Origin: Actinostola sp. cb2023
Lineage: Eukaryota; Cnidaria; Anthozoa; Actiniaria; Actinostolidae
Assembly: GCA_033675265.1 (NCBI GenBank)
Contig: JAUJYZ010001169.1
Location: forward strand, 62,001 to 126,000
Length of the DNA: 64,000 nt
Direction: 5' to 3'
The position numbers and the translations under genes were made by a program. Position 1 is the stretch's first letter. Each line of letters starts with the position of its first letter. This document shows, in pieces, positions 34,036 to 45,778 of the stretch. The notes beneath the pieces are model-generated. The model was not told where the DNA came from, made no database searches, and worked only from the letters and a program-made list of their open reading frames with translations.

Positions 34036-35791
34036 GTATTTGAACATGTCAACGATTTTTCAATCAGGTTAGCCTGCGTGGCCGGGTACACAGGCTACAA
34101 TCATGTGTATATAGAGATTATTTAATGGAAAGTGCGGCGTACGGGATTTTATTCACGAGTGGTTTGTATCGTAGAACGAACGAGCGAGTCCTCGAGCGAT
34201 GAGGCCGAAATGAGGCCGAAATCTTCGTCCTATGCGTAACATACGGTAGTATTCTGTGGCGGATTTAGGGGGGTTCATTGGGTGCCCGTGCACCCCCCTT
34301 GCTGCCCAGGAACAATTCAATAATACTATTTTTTTTAATACAAAAAATCGGTGCGCGTAACATTTCCTTCTGAAGTGAACCCTGCACCTCAAAACCCTAG
34401 ATCCGTCCCAGGTATTAAGTCTGGATGTATGGTCGCGAGTTCGAATCCCACCCCGGAGGTCTTTTATTGGCTTTTTCTCCCTTTCTTTCGTCTTATTACC
34501 CACTCTCGCTTTACCAAAGAAAAAAGAATATGAAAAACGAAAAAACACTTTTTTTATACACCTGTTTTCAAAAATACAAAATACAAAATAGTACGTAAAT
34601 AGTAAAAAGCAATTAATTAGAGAAACAAAAGAAATGCACTCAAGCAGAACTCTGATCTGGCTAATTGTTTCTCTGGTTAATTCCTTTTTTACTCTTTTAC
34701 TACTTTGTATTTTGTAAATGGACAACGTTTTTGAAAACAGGTGTATATTGTAATATTATTTTGAGGTTCCTGAGTATATACACTTTTAAAATTCATTAAT
34801 AATTCATGACTTGATGCACGAATTAGATATTTGCTTTATGGTCACGTGCATACCCTTGGATACCCCGGATCCAGCACTTACCTGAGTTTAACTTAGTAGA
34901 CTTACTACCTCTTACTTATCAGTCATGAAAAAAAATCTAGTAATAAATCATCAACCAGAGTTGAATCAATGACCCCTCGCACATTACGCTCATGACTTAT
35001 CCATTAGACAACCTGACTGCTTGTTCGATTTTGAAGCTCTTTTTAACAAACATAATACTTGCGAGGTGACTCATTAGGCCAAGACACAAAAGCATTTATC
35101 CGGCTGCACCTTCTTCATGCATATATTTCTTATTACGTTAGTACCTTCCACACCCTAGTGTGTTAAATCGATTTCTTGCCTTTAACTTCTTTTCCCCATT
35201 TATGTTTTAATGAGTACTAGAGGTAACTTACAATATTTGTAACCTAATGGTATAACTTTCATGGGATATCTTGAGTTCTAACTTTGACAAATCGTTGGAT
35301 TTGTAACTGATCGAATTTGTACCTTGTTAATCAAACTAATTAACTATCACATTATAAAAGAGTAAGCATCGGTTAACAGGTTTTGATAGACAGGAGTTGG
35401 AAAATTCACAATAAATAGAACCGTTCATAGCTTGTAATTCAGTAGGACTACTAGTAGAAGAAAATACTGTACAGAATAAAGATACTCGAACGGTACCAAC
35501 TCTACCGAGACGTCATGCCAACAGCCCTAGAATCGATACAACGGGAAAATATTTTATCGCTCGCAATTGCGTGCAACGGCAAGACAGAATAAAATTGCTT
35601 CAAAATAATCCAAAAAACATTTCGTTCGCTTAAATGCTTTGATTCTTTGAATCCTTCACATTAGAATTAGAGCTTTTAGCTAGCCTTCACTTATCTCTAA
35701 GACATGATTGTATAAGCGTTGCTTTTGTGTAGTTTCATCATTACGTTTTAAGATCGAATATAAAAATGATTGTCTCAAAGTTTTATTTTAA

Positions 35792-36248
35792 AGTGCATAT
35801 CAGGGTTATTTGTTTATTTTGAAAATCGATTACATATGAAGTGAATAGTGGGATGGTTCAGTATTTTGTGATTTGAGCTTCGCATTTGCGAGTTATAAAG
35901 GTTTGAAATCGTGATATGTTAATATTCAGTGACGCCATCAACGCAGGCATCATTTCTTATACAAAAGCGCCCTTGTGCAACTGATTACTGACATTTTTAA
36001 TCTGGCAAAAAGTTTTCTACAATTACTTATATGCATGATGTTAAACTTTTTTTTCTACTTTAGAAAAGAGTGCTACTTGAAAAAATATAAATAAGTTACG
36101 GCAAATGCCTGCGTTGACGCCGTCACCGCCGATTAGCCGAGCATGTCACGATTTCAAAACTCGCAATCACAAAATACTGAACCATCCCACTATTCACTTC
36201 ATATGTAATCGATTTTCAAAATAAACAAATAACCCTGATATGCACTTT
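35792..36248. mobile_element. Foldback MITE family A, copy in U1'
   Basis: The duplicate of 3004-3467, with its interior in the opposite orientation. That indicates an inversion between the arms after the segmental duplication. Confidence 0.8.
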
Positions 36249-36479
36249 ATTAATGATGTCGTAAGCCGTTTGGCTACAATGGAACAAGAGAAGCGGAAAT
36301 CAAGTTTAAAGGTGCAAAAGTTCAAAGGATCAAAGGAACTCCTAGCTCTAGATCGTTTTCACGTGACGTCACCTAAAAGCTAAAATCTAAACTATTCATC
36401 ACACAAAACTGTTTGTTTGATATTTTGTTTATATCCATAAGACAAATATTATTAAAATACACTTGATGTATACGAAAAT

Positions 36480-36745
36480 ATTTTTAATACTAGACATGTT
36501 TCGGCATAACCTGATGCCATCTTAGAGTGAATAAGATTACAAGAGATGTGATATATATATACTTTAACGAACCTAATTAATTAATTAATTGATCTGTTTA
36601 GTTTTCAGATTATTGAATTACTGTCAACCATATTGTAATTAGGTTCGTTATAGTATATATATATATATATATCACATCTCTTGTAATCTTATTCACTACT
36701 GAAGATGGCATCAGGTTATGCTGAAACATGTCTAGTATTACAAAT
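36480..36745. mobile_element. Hairpin with Penelope-like terminal sequence (U1' copy)
   Basis: The counterpart of 4361-4620, with a longer TA run (36651-36672) and GCTGAAAC in place of GCCGAAAC on one arm. Confidence 0.55.
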
Positions 36746-37624
36746 ATTTTCGTATACATCAAGTGTATTTTTTTTGTGCTTCTACACGATCTTTTACAAA
36801 TATTATTAAAGTAAATTTCTGTCACACAACACTGTCACGCACATTGTAAAGCCGTAGAAATTGGTTAATTTGCTACAAATTATACAGTTCTGACAAATAA
36901 GTTTGATAATGATTTGATAAATAATTATATTGTAAACATGAATTGTTTGCAATATTAACGTGAATTTGATCTTTGACATGTTGGTGTAGATGGTACACAA
37001 AGATGGCCGACCCATACTTTCACACTAACTGAATGAGCCTATTAGATCGCTTGTATCTCGGTAACGAAAGCTTCTTTTGACACAGATTTTGTTTGAGATA
37101 CATAAATTTAACTGCTCTTTCAGGTGAGAGACTTTTTGTTCAATGGGCTTGTGTCACCTGTCACATGACTTTTTAAATTTTCACCGCAGACAAACGGAAA
37201 TACCAAATCTGGAAAGAGCATGCTAAAGTTAGTAAAAGTGGAAAGTTTGAAGGGAAATACTTAAATAGGGCAATAGTTACAGGCATTCAAACTTTGCCTT
37301 TTTTGTATGGAAATGTATGTTGGAAGGCAACGCTTGCCCTCCAAGCGAAAACCCATACAAATCCTTGTCAAAGCGGGAAACTTTGAAAGCCGTTAACGTT
37401 TTTCTTATTTGCTTGATTCTTTTCAAATTTTCAACTTTGACTAACATTAGTATGCTCTTTCAAGTTATGGCATTTTCGTTTGTCTTCGGTGAAAATTTAA
37501 AAAGTCACGTGGCCGGTGGTACAAGCTAAAGCCCATTATGTGCAAAATAAAGTCCGGATTTGTTTTGATGACATAGGTGGTAGGTGATCCATAGCTTCCT
37601 GGCTGCCTTTTTGAAAAGGCTAAC

Positions 37625-37731
37625 ACTGCTATAAACAAACAGTCCTCTCCATTAGTCCAAATCATTTTCAATATTCATTCGACCAGACACGACGTTTCTC
37701 AATCAATGTCCGTGAGAAAAACTTCGTCGCG
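37625..37731 (+). promoter_or_regulatory. Putative core promoter and 5' UTR of GPCR 3
   Basis: TATAAA at 37630-37635, followed by the leader shared with GPCR 1. This stretch still has the paralogue-1 version of the sequence, while the ORF that follows is paralogue-2 type. Confidence 0.38.
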
Positions 37732-39510
37732 ATGTCGGCAAACTCAACGTCTGCACCATCACCAAGCCTCTACCAATGCAGGCGCCCAGGGTACGAAAGG
37801 CTGGTATCAGGTATAATAATTTTAATGCTGGGATTATTGCTAAACGGGTCCATCATCATCGTATTGGCTCGCCAATTTCGGCGCCTGTCAGTTGGTAATT
37901 TGTTGATCCTTCACTTGGCTGTTGGAGATTGCTTGTTTTTCGTAACATACGTTCCTTACCTTTTCCTTTTGGTTCTTGGGAGTCCGCTAATCTCCGAGCC
38001 CTTCCTTTGCCAATGGACTGCATTTGCCAGTCGATTAACCATGTCCTTATCCATGTATTTGATAACTATCATGGCAATTACTCGTTGCTACAGCATTTTG
38101 AAACCTTTTGACTATCGTGCAAACGTTTTCCCGTCCATTGTCAATCGAATATGCCTCGGTGCTTGGTTTGTGTCCTTGATTCTCGCGTTGACGCCCTTCT
38201 TTGGCTGGGGTAAGTACGAGGCGATTGATGGACAGTGTTGGTGTGGTTTAGATTCCAGAAAATACCCATACAATTGGTTTACGTTATTCTCCCTGGTCTT
38301 TGCACTACCGATGTTGATGAATATATTAGTTTTTACAAGCACAGCGAAGGCTTTGATTAGCCGTAAGAAGATCGGCGATCGTGTAAGAAAGAGAAAACAG
38401 ACAGTTGAAGCCAAGCTAGCATCTCCAGGCAAGTTGACATTCTCGAAGGCAGAAGGAAAAAACTCTGAAGTTCCTCAAGTCGGTGTACATGGTACGTACA
38501 CAAAGAAAACAGATGTGGAAGACAATCAGATGGCAGAAGAAAATGAAACTTCACGAGGTAAACCAAGCGTTACGTTTAAAGTGGATGTTGAAGTTCAGAA
38601 TGTGGTAGGATCAAGAGGCCTGGATACTCAAGAAAATCGATCAAACAATCACAAGAATAGCCGTCGACCCAAACAACCAGGCAACCAAGACCAGAACACC
38701 AACATAGAAGACGTAGTTCATATACAAGATGTCGATGAAAGTCAGGGAGTCGAAACAGAGAAAGAGAACGAAATCGAAAAAACTGGAAAAACAGATGTGG
38801 AAGGCAATCAGGTGACAGAAGAAAATGAAATTCCACGAGGTAAAAGAAGCGTTACGTTTATAGTGGATGTTGAAATTCACAATGAAATAGGATCTAGAGA
38901 TCAGGATACTGAAGAAAATCGATCAAACAATCACAAGAATACCCGTCCCAAACAACCAGGCAACCAAGACCAGAAAACCAACATAAAAGACGTAGTTCAT
39001 ATACAGTATGTCGATGAAAGTCAGGGAGTCGAAACAGAGAACGATAACGAAATCGAAAAAACTGGAATAGTCAATCATGGCTTAGTAGAAGAAGCTGATG
39101 AACACACTTCAACTAAATTGCCATCAATACCTAGCACATCCAATGAAGGAAATGAACACACGAAGTCAAGACAGGATCAGCGCCACTCGAAAGGACATTT
39201 GTTATCTAAAGCATCAGCCATGAAGGCCGAGTACAGATCAACTATTCTTGTTATTTTAATGTTTATTTCGTTCGTTTTGTGCTGTGGTCCTCCTTTCATT
39301 GTTAAGAGTTGGTTTGCTCTAAATCCCGAATCTGTTCCTCAGAAAGCTTTATTAGTTATTCGTTTTCTTAGCGCACTGAATCCCGTTCTCAATCCATTCT
39401 TGTATGGGTTAATAAACAAGGAAATACGATCTAACGTATGGGGTTTGTGGAAGGGGTTATTTAAAAGAATGTTGTGTAGAGCCCAAGCTGAAGTTGCTCA
39501 GCTGGCTTAA
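37732..39510 (+). CDS. Class A GPCR, paralogue 3, intronless, probable hybrid gene
   Basis: A single-exon 592-aa receptor with the same architecture as the other two: LAVGD in TM2, TRC in place of DRY, CCGPPF in TM6, NPFLY in TM7, and helix 8 with an INKEIRSNV segment. The coding sequence closely follows paralogue 2, for example in the N-terminal RRPGYERL segment and all TM substitutions. The 5' flank follows paralogue 1, sharing the extra bases in the GACGTTTCTCAATCAA stretch just upstream. ICL3 holds two 94-residue units (starts 38509 and 38791) and no hexapeptide expansion. It ends AQLA instead of AQP. The upstream GTG-led extension of the other copies is broken here by a 1-base deletion (gagaaaaac), which supports the ATG at 37732 as the true start. 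Confidence 0.93.
   Translation: MSANSTSAPSPSLYQCRRPGYERLVSGIIILMLGLLLNGSIIIVLARQFRRLSVGNLLILHLAVGDCLFFVTYVPYLFLLVLGSPLISEPFLCQWTAFASRLTMSLSMYLITIMAITRCYSILKPFDYRANVFPSIVNRICLGAWFVSLILALTPFFGWGKYEAIDGQCWCGLDSRKYPYNWFTLFSLVFALPMLMNILVFTSTAKALISRKKIGDRVRKRKQTVEAKLASPGKLTFSKAEGKNSEVPQVGVHGTYTKKTDVEDNQMAEENETSRGKPSVTFKVDVEVQNVVGSRGLDTQENRSNNHKNSRRPKQPGNQDQNTNIEDVVHIQDVDESQGVETEKENEIEKTGKTDVEGNQVTEENEIPRGKRSVTFIVDVEIHNEIGSRDQDTEENRSNNHKNTRPKQPGNQDQKTNIKDVVHIQYVDESQGVETENDNEIEKTGIVNHGLVEEADEHTSTKLPSIPSTSNEGNEHTKSRQDQRHSKGHLLSKASAMKAEYRSTILVILMFISFVLCCGPPFIVKSWFALNPESVPQKALLVIRFLSALNPVLNPFLYGLINKEIRSNVWGLWKGLFKRMLCRAQAEVAQLA
38509..39070 (+). repeat. ICL3 coding repeats of GPCR 3: two 94-residue units
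   Basis: Two in-frame units start at 38509 and 38791 (282 bp apart) and are nearly identical to the units of paralogue 2, consistent with loss of one unit relative to that gene. Confidence 0.88.
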
Positions 39511-39586
39511 CTCCATCAGATTAGAAATATCTATACTTCCAAAATAGATGTCATTTTGTTAACCGTAAAACGTAGATAAGCTGTTT

Positions 39587-39735
39587 TAATAATAATAATA
39601 ACTTTATTATTTATATAGCGCTTTTTCTTGTGCTCAAAGCGCTGTTTATATAATTTACAGTATAAATATATAATATAATAATAAAAATAATAATATATAT
39701 AATTAGAACTATTAAAACATAGTTTTAATAGTTTT
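39587..39735. mobile_element. Short insertion 3' of GPCR 3 (ATAGCGC-type tail)
   Basis: Absent from the paralogous site at 25803. Contains ACTTTATTATTTATATAGCGC and CTCAAAGCGCT, a motif pair common in short retro-derived repeats of marine invertebrates. TTTTAA lies at both junctions. Confidence 0.65.
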
Positions 39736-39786
39736 AACTTGTAGCAAGTGTTTCTTGAATGTCGGCATTTTACACAATACATACAT

Positions 39787-40575
39787 TTAAGGGTTAGAGA
39801 CTGATGTGAGTGCTTTACCGGCAAATAGACGCACGCGCTGACTGTAGAATGAACGAGAATTCAAATACTGCACGAGGCATAGCCGAGTGCAGTATGAAGA
39901 ATTTCGAGTTCATTCTACAGCCAGCAAAGTGCGTCTATTTGCCGGTAAAGCACGAACTAGAAGTCTCTAACCCATTTATTATTCAAACTGAATACACTGC
40001 AGTTGTAAAATGTTCAAAATATAATATTAATCACGGTAAATAAATAAAAAATATATTGAACTAGATCTTCCGACGCTTCTGCTGGATATCTCCTCTACAA
40101 CCACTCCAATTGCAACCATTCTACAAAGAAAATTAAAACACGAATAAAGCATTTATCTTTTGTTTTTATGTCATAACAAGGCAAGTTTCATTCATCATTT
40201 TAAGCTCTGAGCTTCTTCACTCAACGAACAAGAACAGACTGATAGCCGAGGACGACGGCAAAAAGTGCTTGTTTTGAATAATAATTAGGTTCGATTTTTA
40301 CCTTTCATCACTGAAACTCCACAACGAGTTTGACGAACAGTCGTTTTAGGCTGAGCACCTGCTATTATTTCGTCTATTTCTTCTTTAATTTAGCTAGTTG
40401 GTTAAACCTGTCTTTGTCAGGATCAACAGCCGCCATGACACTGCTGCACCGTGCGTAAAACTGTGACAGACGCACGCTCGTGCGTTGTCATCAGATAACA
40501 CATGATCACGTGATCGATTTTAGCCAATCAGAAGCCACAATTTAGTACAGTGTATGAAGTTTGAATAATAACTTT
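39787..40575. mobile_element. 789-bp insertion 3' of GPCR 3, foldback in its left half
   Basis: Absent from the paralogous site at 25852. GGGTTAGAGACTGATGTG, GTGCTTTACCGGCAAATAGA and GAATGAACGAGAATTC pair with inverses at 39905-39975 around CGAGGCATAGCCGAG. A diverged relative is at 42730-42900. Confidence 0.72.
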
Positions 40576-41022
40576 GATTATTGACTTTTCCCAGGGGGCT
40601 TTTCAAAGCTAGACAATTTTCCTAATCTAATGCATATTAATAAGTAAGTAGTAGGAGGTTGTAAGCACCATTCACTTATCTTAAGTAGATTCATATCAGC
40701 AATAACATCCAATGTTCCCAAGAGTGTTTCTTGATTATCGTTTTACACAATGTTCCCATAGCTTTCTCATTTCTTGTTTTACCATTAATGCATTGGTTGA
40801 TTGCGTTACATCCGTAAGTCGGATGTTTTTCTGGTTTGAATCTACACGCACAAAACTCGGACGAAGAGAAAAAACTCGGTCAAATATAAAACTCGGTCGA
40901 TCACCAAAACTGTTTCCGTATGATGTGTTAATTCGCATGAAATATGTTTTAGATAGAATGCTGTGACTAGAGAATATAAAACTGCATTTCTTACTTAGCT
41001 TGTGGAAAGTCTATGTACTATA

Positions 41023-41201
41023 TTGCTTGATTTCATTAGACGTTATTTCCGGTCTCGTGAGGAATTTTCATCAGCTGAATTGCACCTTTTCAATAGAATA
41101 CTCTCTCTGGTTGATAGCACATGGAGGGCAGTGTTTGCCCGTCATTTGAAGCAAATAATGAGATTCAAGGAGTTTTAACAGCTGATTGAAAGCCAGCAAT
41201 A
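41023..41201. mobile_element. 179-bp insertion 3' of GPCR 3, unclassified
   Basis: Between CTATGTACTATAT and ATACCTACATGTTC, which are contiguous at 26300. No recognisable ends. Confidence 0.6.
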
Positions 41202-41389
41202 CCTACATGTTCACTTCTTTGATATAAAGTTTTTCTTCTGACACCTTTCCTTTCTTGCTAATATAATTTCATATCCTTTTTTCATTGACCAAAAAAATAT
41301 TGTATGTTTCTATATTGAATAAATTACTTGACTGACTTTTCATTTCGAAGCGAGAGCATGACACATGAAGTCAAAATTAGAGACGATTC

Positions 41390-41657
41390 GGCCGTTTTAA
41401 TACTCCAGTTTTGCGTTGTTTAGAGATGACCGCTGTCCTTGACAGAAGATGCATTTGTACAGGGTTAGCCTCGATTCAGAAAACAGTCCGTGCAATTCAA
41501 AAATGTTTCTATTGTTTCATGTCAACATTTTTTTCGTGTTCTTGTTGATATTTGTGAATAATTTACACTGACTCGAGGCTAACCCTGTACACATGCGTCT
41601 GATGTCAATAAGTACAGCGGTTTTACAACGGGATCTGTGAACGCGAAAAGGGACTAT
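41390..41657. mobile_element. 268-bp insertion 3' of GPCR 3, foldback
   Basis: GTACAGGGTTAGCCTCGA pairs with TCGAGGCTAACCCTGTAC (41459 and 41573). Absent from the paralogous site at about 26501. Confidence 0.7.
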
Positions 41658-41719
41658 TGTGTAAACTTTTGCGAGTTGTTTCACGGCAAAGTTCAGTTAC
41701 ATCATTCAGTTACAGTTCA

Positions 41720-42539
41720 GTTTTTTTGATCAGTCAGTAACTGATAGAAGGTAAAAGTTACTCAAAATAACTTGTAAGATAATCTAGCTGAGCAACTACT
41801 AATATTAAATAAATCAGTATTATAAAGCAGGTTGGCATTAAAGCGTACAAGTATAATTAAGAACTTGAAAAGAAGTATATATAAGACAACAACAAACAAA
41901 TGCACGGAAAAAAGGAAAACAAGTTAACATATAAGTATAATAAATAGTAGAAAGAATATAAAGAATAAAAACACTCCATCCAGCTGCAAGACAAGAAGTT
42001 TACAATAAAGAAAACTTTTGCCTGAAGTTGAAATTGCAAGGTCAAAAAACTATTTGTTAAACCATCGTAGCACGGTTTTATTTGGCCTACTTTAAAATAA
42101 TTAATACAGTTTATTTTTAATATATTTTTATTCAAGATGAACTGAACAGACTATCAATTTTGTAGTATTGAGTCGTTGCTCGTCCATGTGTGCAAAGCAT
42201 CAGTTTGATATTTTACTATACGGTCTGTTAGTAATAAGTATTTTAAAATTTCTTAAACTATCATTTTAGAGGATTAGGAAATCGTCCGGGCCATGTTTTC
42301 CCTTATTGTATATGATGGAACTGACAGGCAACTTAAATGAACTTGTATCAACTAGGAACACTTTGCCAGAACGATTCAGATATTGAAGTATAGATATATC
42401 TGATATATGACTAAAGTATAGACAAATAAGGTCAATGGGGTTGGTGCTGCATTACCAACGACCACTGCTTACAGTTCATTAAGACTTCGAGACTCACTAC
42501 ATAGATACAAGTAACCGTCGACGAAAGCTAGCCAGAAGT
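41720..42539. other. 5' flank of the transglutaminase gene
   Basis: AT-rich, no foldback recognised. The start codon at 42540 is preceded by a purine-rich GCCAGAAGT context. No clear TATA box. Confidence 0.4.
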
Positions 42540-42598
42540 ATGCCGTATTTTGGAGGATCCTACAGACCAAAGTACACTTCAAGCTATGGGAGTGGAAG
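42540..42598 (+). CDS. Transglutaminase exon 1 (N-terminal extension)
   Basis: An ATG opens a 19-codon Gly/Tyr/Ser-rich stretch (MPYFGGSYRPKYTSSYGSG) ending in phase 2 at AG|GTATGT, a good donor. The next exon, at 44008, starts with the single base needed to complete a Ser codon. Several animal transglutaminases carry short, low-complexity N-terminal extensions before the first beta-sandwich. The link to the catalytic gene rests on splice-phase continuity through two introns rather than on similarity of this exon itself. Confidence 0.6.
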
Positions 42599-44007
42599 GT
42601 ATGTTTAGCATGCGTTGCTTACAGTAGATAAGCTGAAGTATTTCACATTACAGACTATAATTAAAAAGTGTTTTAAGCGTCTCAAAGTAATGTTACAGAA
42701 TACTATTCCGTTCTGTAATAATTACGTTAGGGTTAGAGGCTGATGCTAGTGCTTTGTTGACAAGCTAAAGTATACCGAACTTTCTGGCTCTAAAATGGAC
42801 GAGAAATCGTAAATACTGCACGAGGCGTCGCCGAAGATATTTCTACGTAAATCATTGTACAGTCAGGAAGTGCATATATATGTTTGCCAACAAAATATAT
42901 TATTTGTTTTATTAGTTAGTTTTGTTTTCTAATTTTAGTTAGTTTTGTCCGGCTTGATTTATTGATAGCATTTCCAACGAAGTGGCTCTTCGTTTTATTA
43001 ATTAATAATTTATCGTTATTCAAGGAAATTATGCGTACCGTATAGTACATGTATCATTAATGTATGATTTGATAATTTGATAATTTATTGCTAGCTGTAA
43101 GTCCACAATAGCCTTATAGGCTGCGTCCTTTAACCTGCATTGCCAAATAAGGAATGTACGTATGTATGATTGATTCACCGAAGCCAAACCGTGTTTTGTT
43201 TTTGTTTTTTTCCTTCTTTTTCGTGCGTGACATGATAAACTGTTGTCTTTACGACGCATGATATTCGTTTACCGCTACCTTTTTCGGTATTCTGATATTA
43301 AAAACGATTAGTGTTCAATATATATCAGGCGATATTGATATTGAATGATCATCTAGGAATGGTAATGTTGAACCTAATTGGCAAATAAATAACCTGATCG
43401 GTCACGTAGAAAATAATACGAAACCAAAACACATGCACCGAGCTTTGCATCACAGGCAGCCTAAGCCGTGTTCTTGCAGCCTAAATATAAATATTTCGTT
43501 GAAAAATACGTGAAATTGTAAAAAAATTCCTCAATCACTGAATTTATTTCCATGTTAACTTATTGATATATGGAGGTTTTATCGCCTTCCGATGTCATTT
43601 TGAGGTAGTTTTAGCAATGCATGTGGGTTATATCTGTAAGAAAAACGACAAGGCAGGAGTCTTCCGTACATAGCGACCAGCTCTCACTCAAAGCCATTTT
43701 TCTCCTAAAAAAATGTTAACTTGAAGAATTAAATTCACATAACCTCTTATAACGATAAATGTCCTTCCATGCATACCCATTTGAAGTCATGTGCTCGCTA
43801 TACCAGCTAGCGATTCGCGATATTCAAACGAAAATATTACCAATTTTGCTCCAGCCAACTCCGCGATGCAGTCTCGATGGACCAACGAACCCACGGTCGC
43901 CCAGTAACGCGCGCTCTCATTGGTTGAATTATAACAATGCCTTGGTACAAAAATGCTACCACGGGAGGACACACAGTATTTGACCACAAAGTCTCTCTCG
44001 TGTTTAG
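42599..44007. other. Transglutaminase intron 1
   Basis: Contains a diverged relative of the 39787 insertion (GGGTTAGAGGCTGATGCTAG and GCACGAGGCGTCGCCGAAG at 42730-42840). Otherwise unremarkable. Confidence 0.5.
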
Positions 44008-44153
44008 TTCATATTCCGCGCCAACCACTGACTCGAGAAGGAGGAGGCATGTTCAATTGGGTGAATCTGTGGAGGGAAGAACGAATACCTTCTCTGATGA
44101 CGCCTTTCACCGACGAATGAAAGCACTGCATGCAGACGATAAAAAGCCACAAG
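44008..44153 (+). CDS. Transglutaminase exon 2 (N-terminal extension)
   Basis: The exon is preceded by a pyrimidine-rich CTCTCTCGTGTTTAG acceptor and ends CAAG|GTACC. It is 146 nt (1 + 48 codons + 1), so it enters in phase 2 and leaves in phase 1, exactly matching exon 1 and the exon at 61345. It encodes a basic RRRR stretch followed by a charged segment rich in Asp, Arg, His and Lys. The donor abuts an ATT microsatellite starting five bases later. An upstream in-frame ATG at 43937 makes a longer reading frame, but that part is intron-like. Confidence 0.65.
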
Positions 44154-44157
44154 GTAC

Positions 44158-44180
44158 CATTATTATTATTATTATTATTA

Positions 44181-44224
<44 letters not shown>

Positions 44225-44260
44225 GTTGTTGTTGTTGTTGTTGTTATTATTATTATTTTA
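44158..44260 (+). repeat. ATT/GTT microsatellite abutting transglutaminase exon 2
   Basis: ATT units, then GTT units (44222-44243), then ATT again. Starts five bases past the exon 2 end. Confidence 0.95.
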
Positions 44261-44499
44261 TTTCTTATTTTATTTTATTTTTATTTTTCCTCTCTCTCTC
44301 TCTCTCCTCCGGCTCCGTGCACCTACTTAACAAATAGAACAGATTCAGCCGTGCTCCGTTCAGTAATGCTATGAAGTGCCGAGAGCACTCAAGAAGTAGG
44401 GCCTAGCTCGTGTTTCGCCCTTCACTCCTTTCATGCTCCGGTCACTTCCTGCGTGCTTTATCACTGAACTATTTGCTTTATTAATCATAACTATTACAA

Positions 44500-44900
44500 T
44501 TTCCTCGAATCTGATTGGTTGAGAGACTGTCCTATTTTAGCATTAATTGGACAGTTGTAATCGGAGAGTTGCAAGAGCCAATCACATTACACCTTTTCAG
44601 TAAAATGCGCGCGCTATCACGCAATCGCTACGCTATCGAGCGCGCGCTCAAGAAATTTTTCTCGCTTTTTCACCAAAATATGTCAAAGTTTTGGGGCATT
44701 TTAGCATTGTTTATCATGAAGATCTTTTTCCTCGGAAATTGTAATAGTTATGATTAATTGGTAACAGGACTTCGTGTCGTCCAATTCTGTCTGTAATCAT
44801 ACTCGTGATAAACTACGCGGTCGTCCAATTTTGTTTATCACTCGTATGATTACAGACCGAATTGGACTCCACTCAGTCCTATTACCATTATTAATTGTAT
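44500..44900. mobile_element. Foldback sequences in transglutaminase intron 2
   Basis: GAATCTGATTGGTTGAGAGA with CGCGCGC-rich arms (44495-44760), and CAATTCTGTCTGTAATCATACTCG with its inverse (44783-44865). No coding content. Confidence 0.5.
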
Positions 44901-45004
44901 TGAAATTATTAATTATTATAAAGCTATTTGCTTTATTAATTGTATTGAAACTATGGATTTTTTATTTTAAAAAAACAACAAGAATGGTGAAAAAATGGCA
45001 AGAA

Positions 45005-45270
45005 ATTAAAAAAGGTTGGTGAAGATTTTGTTGCATCTTGCATACCAAGCCCGAAATGCATTGTGGATCATATATAAATAATGCCAGCATGCACATACAG
45101 AAGAAATTATGCCGGCTCCATATTGCGAAAACAAAGTTTGGGAAAATTCCCAGAGTCCATATTGTTGTGACCTTTCGCTGATTCCATTCACATCGCCCAT
45201 ACTGCATTTTGGTATGCAAGATGCAACATGCAAGATGCAACAAAACCTTCACCAACCTTTTTTGAAATAG
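45005..45270. mobile_element. MITE with AAAGGTTGGTGAAG ends, copy 1
   Basis: AAAAAAGGTTGGTGAAGATT at the left and its inverse at 45240-45265. The interior words GGAAAATTCCCAGAGTCCAT and GACCTTTCGCTGATTCCAT recur in inverse order at 61005-61290. Confidence 0.8.
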
Positions 45271-45778
45271 CATTACATGCGTAATTAGATATATGTATCG
45301 ATTTTCTCTTCTATATTGACGATAGTCAAGCATGAAAACGCAAATATAGCCAAAAACTAAAGTTCAATAGTTAATGAACATCTGTGATGCATTTATTCTC
45401 TATTTATTCACAAGTTCTTTGAGGTGGCTTTTCTCCTTCAGATTTAGCTCATCATTATTATTCTGCAATAAGCTGCTAGATAGTACTTTTAGTGATCTTC
45501 CATCTCAAAGTGTTTTTATTTGACGAACGGCGAGCGTAAAGGGTTTGAAATGAGACTACGCCTATCGACAAAATGGCGGCCTTATAAAAATGAGAACCGA
45601 TCGAAGTGACTACATTGCGCAACGTTGGCATTTTGTGACGCCAATATAAAAAAAAAGACACGGACTGCATTTTAAGACACGTGATACCCCAGGTATCCCG
45701 AGTAATGAGTTCGAGTAGTGACATAATTAAATAATAACAGTAAACAATATATATAGTACTTTCTTTGTTATCTTAGTT

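Larger units (their letters stand above)
32772..37731 (+). repeat. Segmental duplication, copy U1' (5' flank of GPCR 3)
   Basis: A direct copy of bases 1-6222 with scattered substitutions and small indels. It lacks three segments present in U1. Homology to U1 begins abruptly at the TTTATCACATG word near 32772 (or earlier, if U1 extends left of the window). Confidence 0.93.
39490..41715 (+). repeat. Duplicated 3' flank of GPCR 3 (copy D2'), with four insertions
   Basis: Collinear with 25700-26570 except for insertions at about 39587-39735, 39787-40575, 41023-41201 and 41390-41657. The uninterrupted copy provides the empty site for each. Confidence 0.88.
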
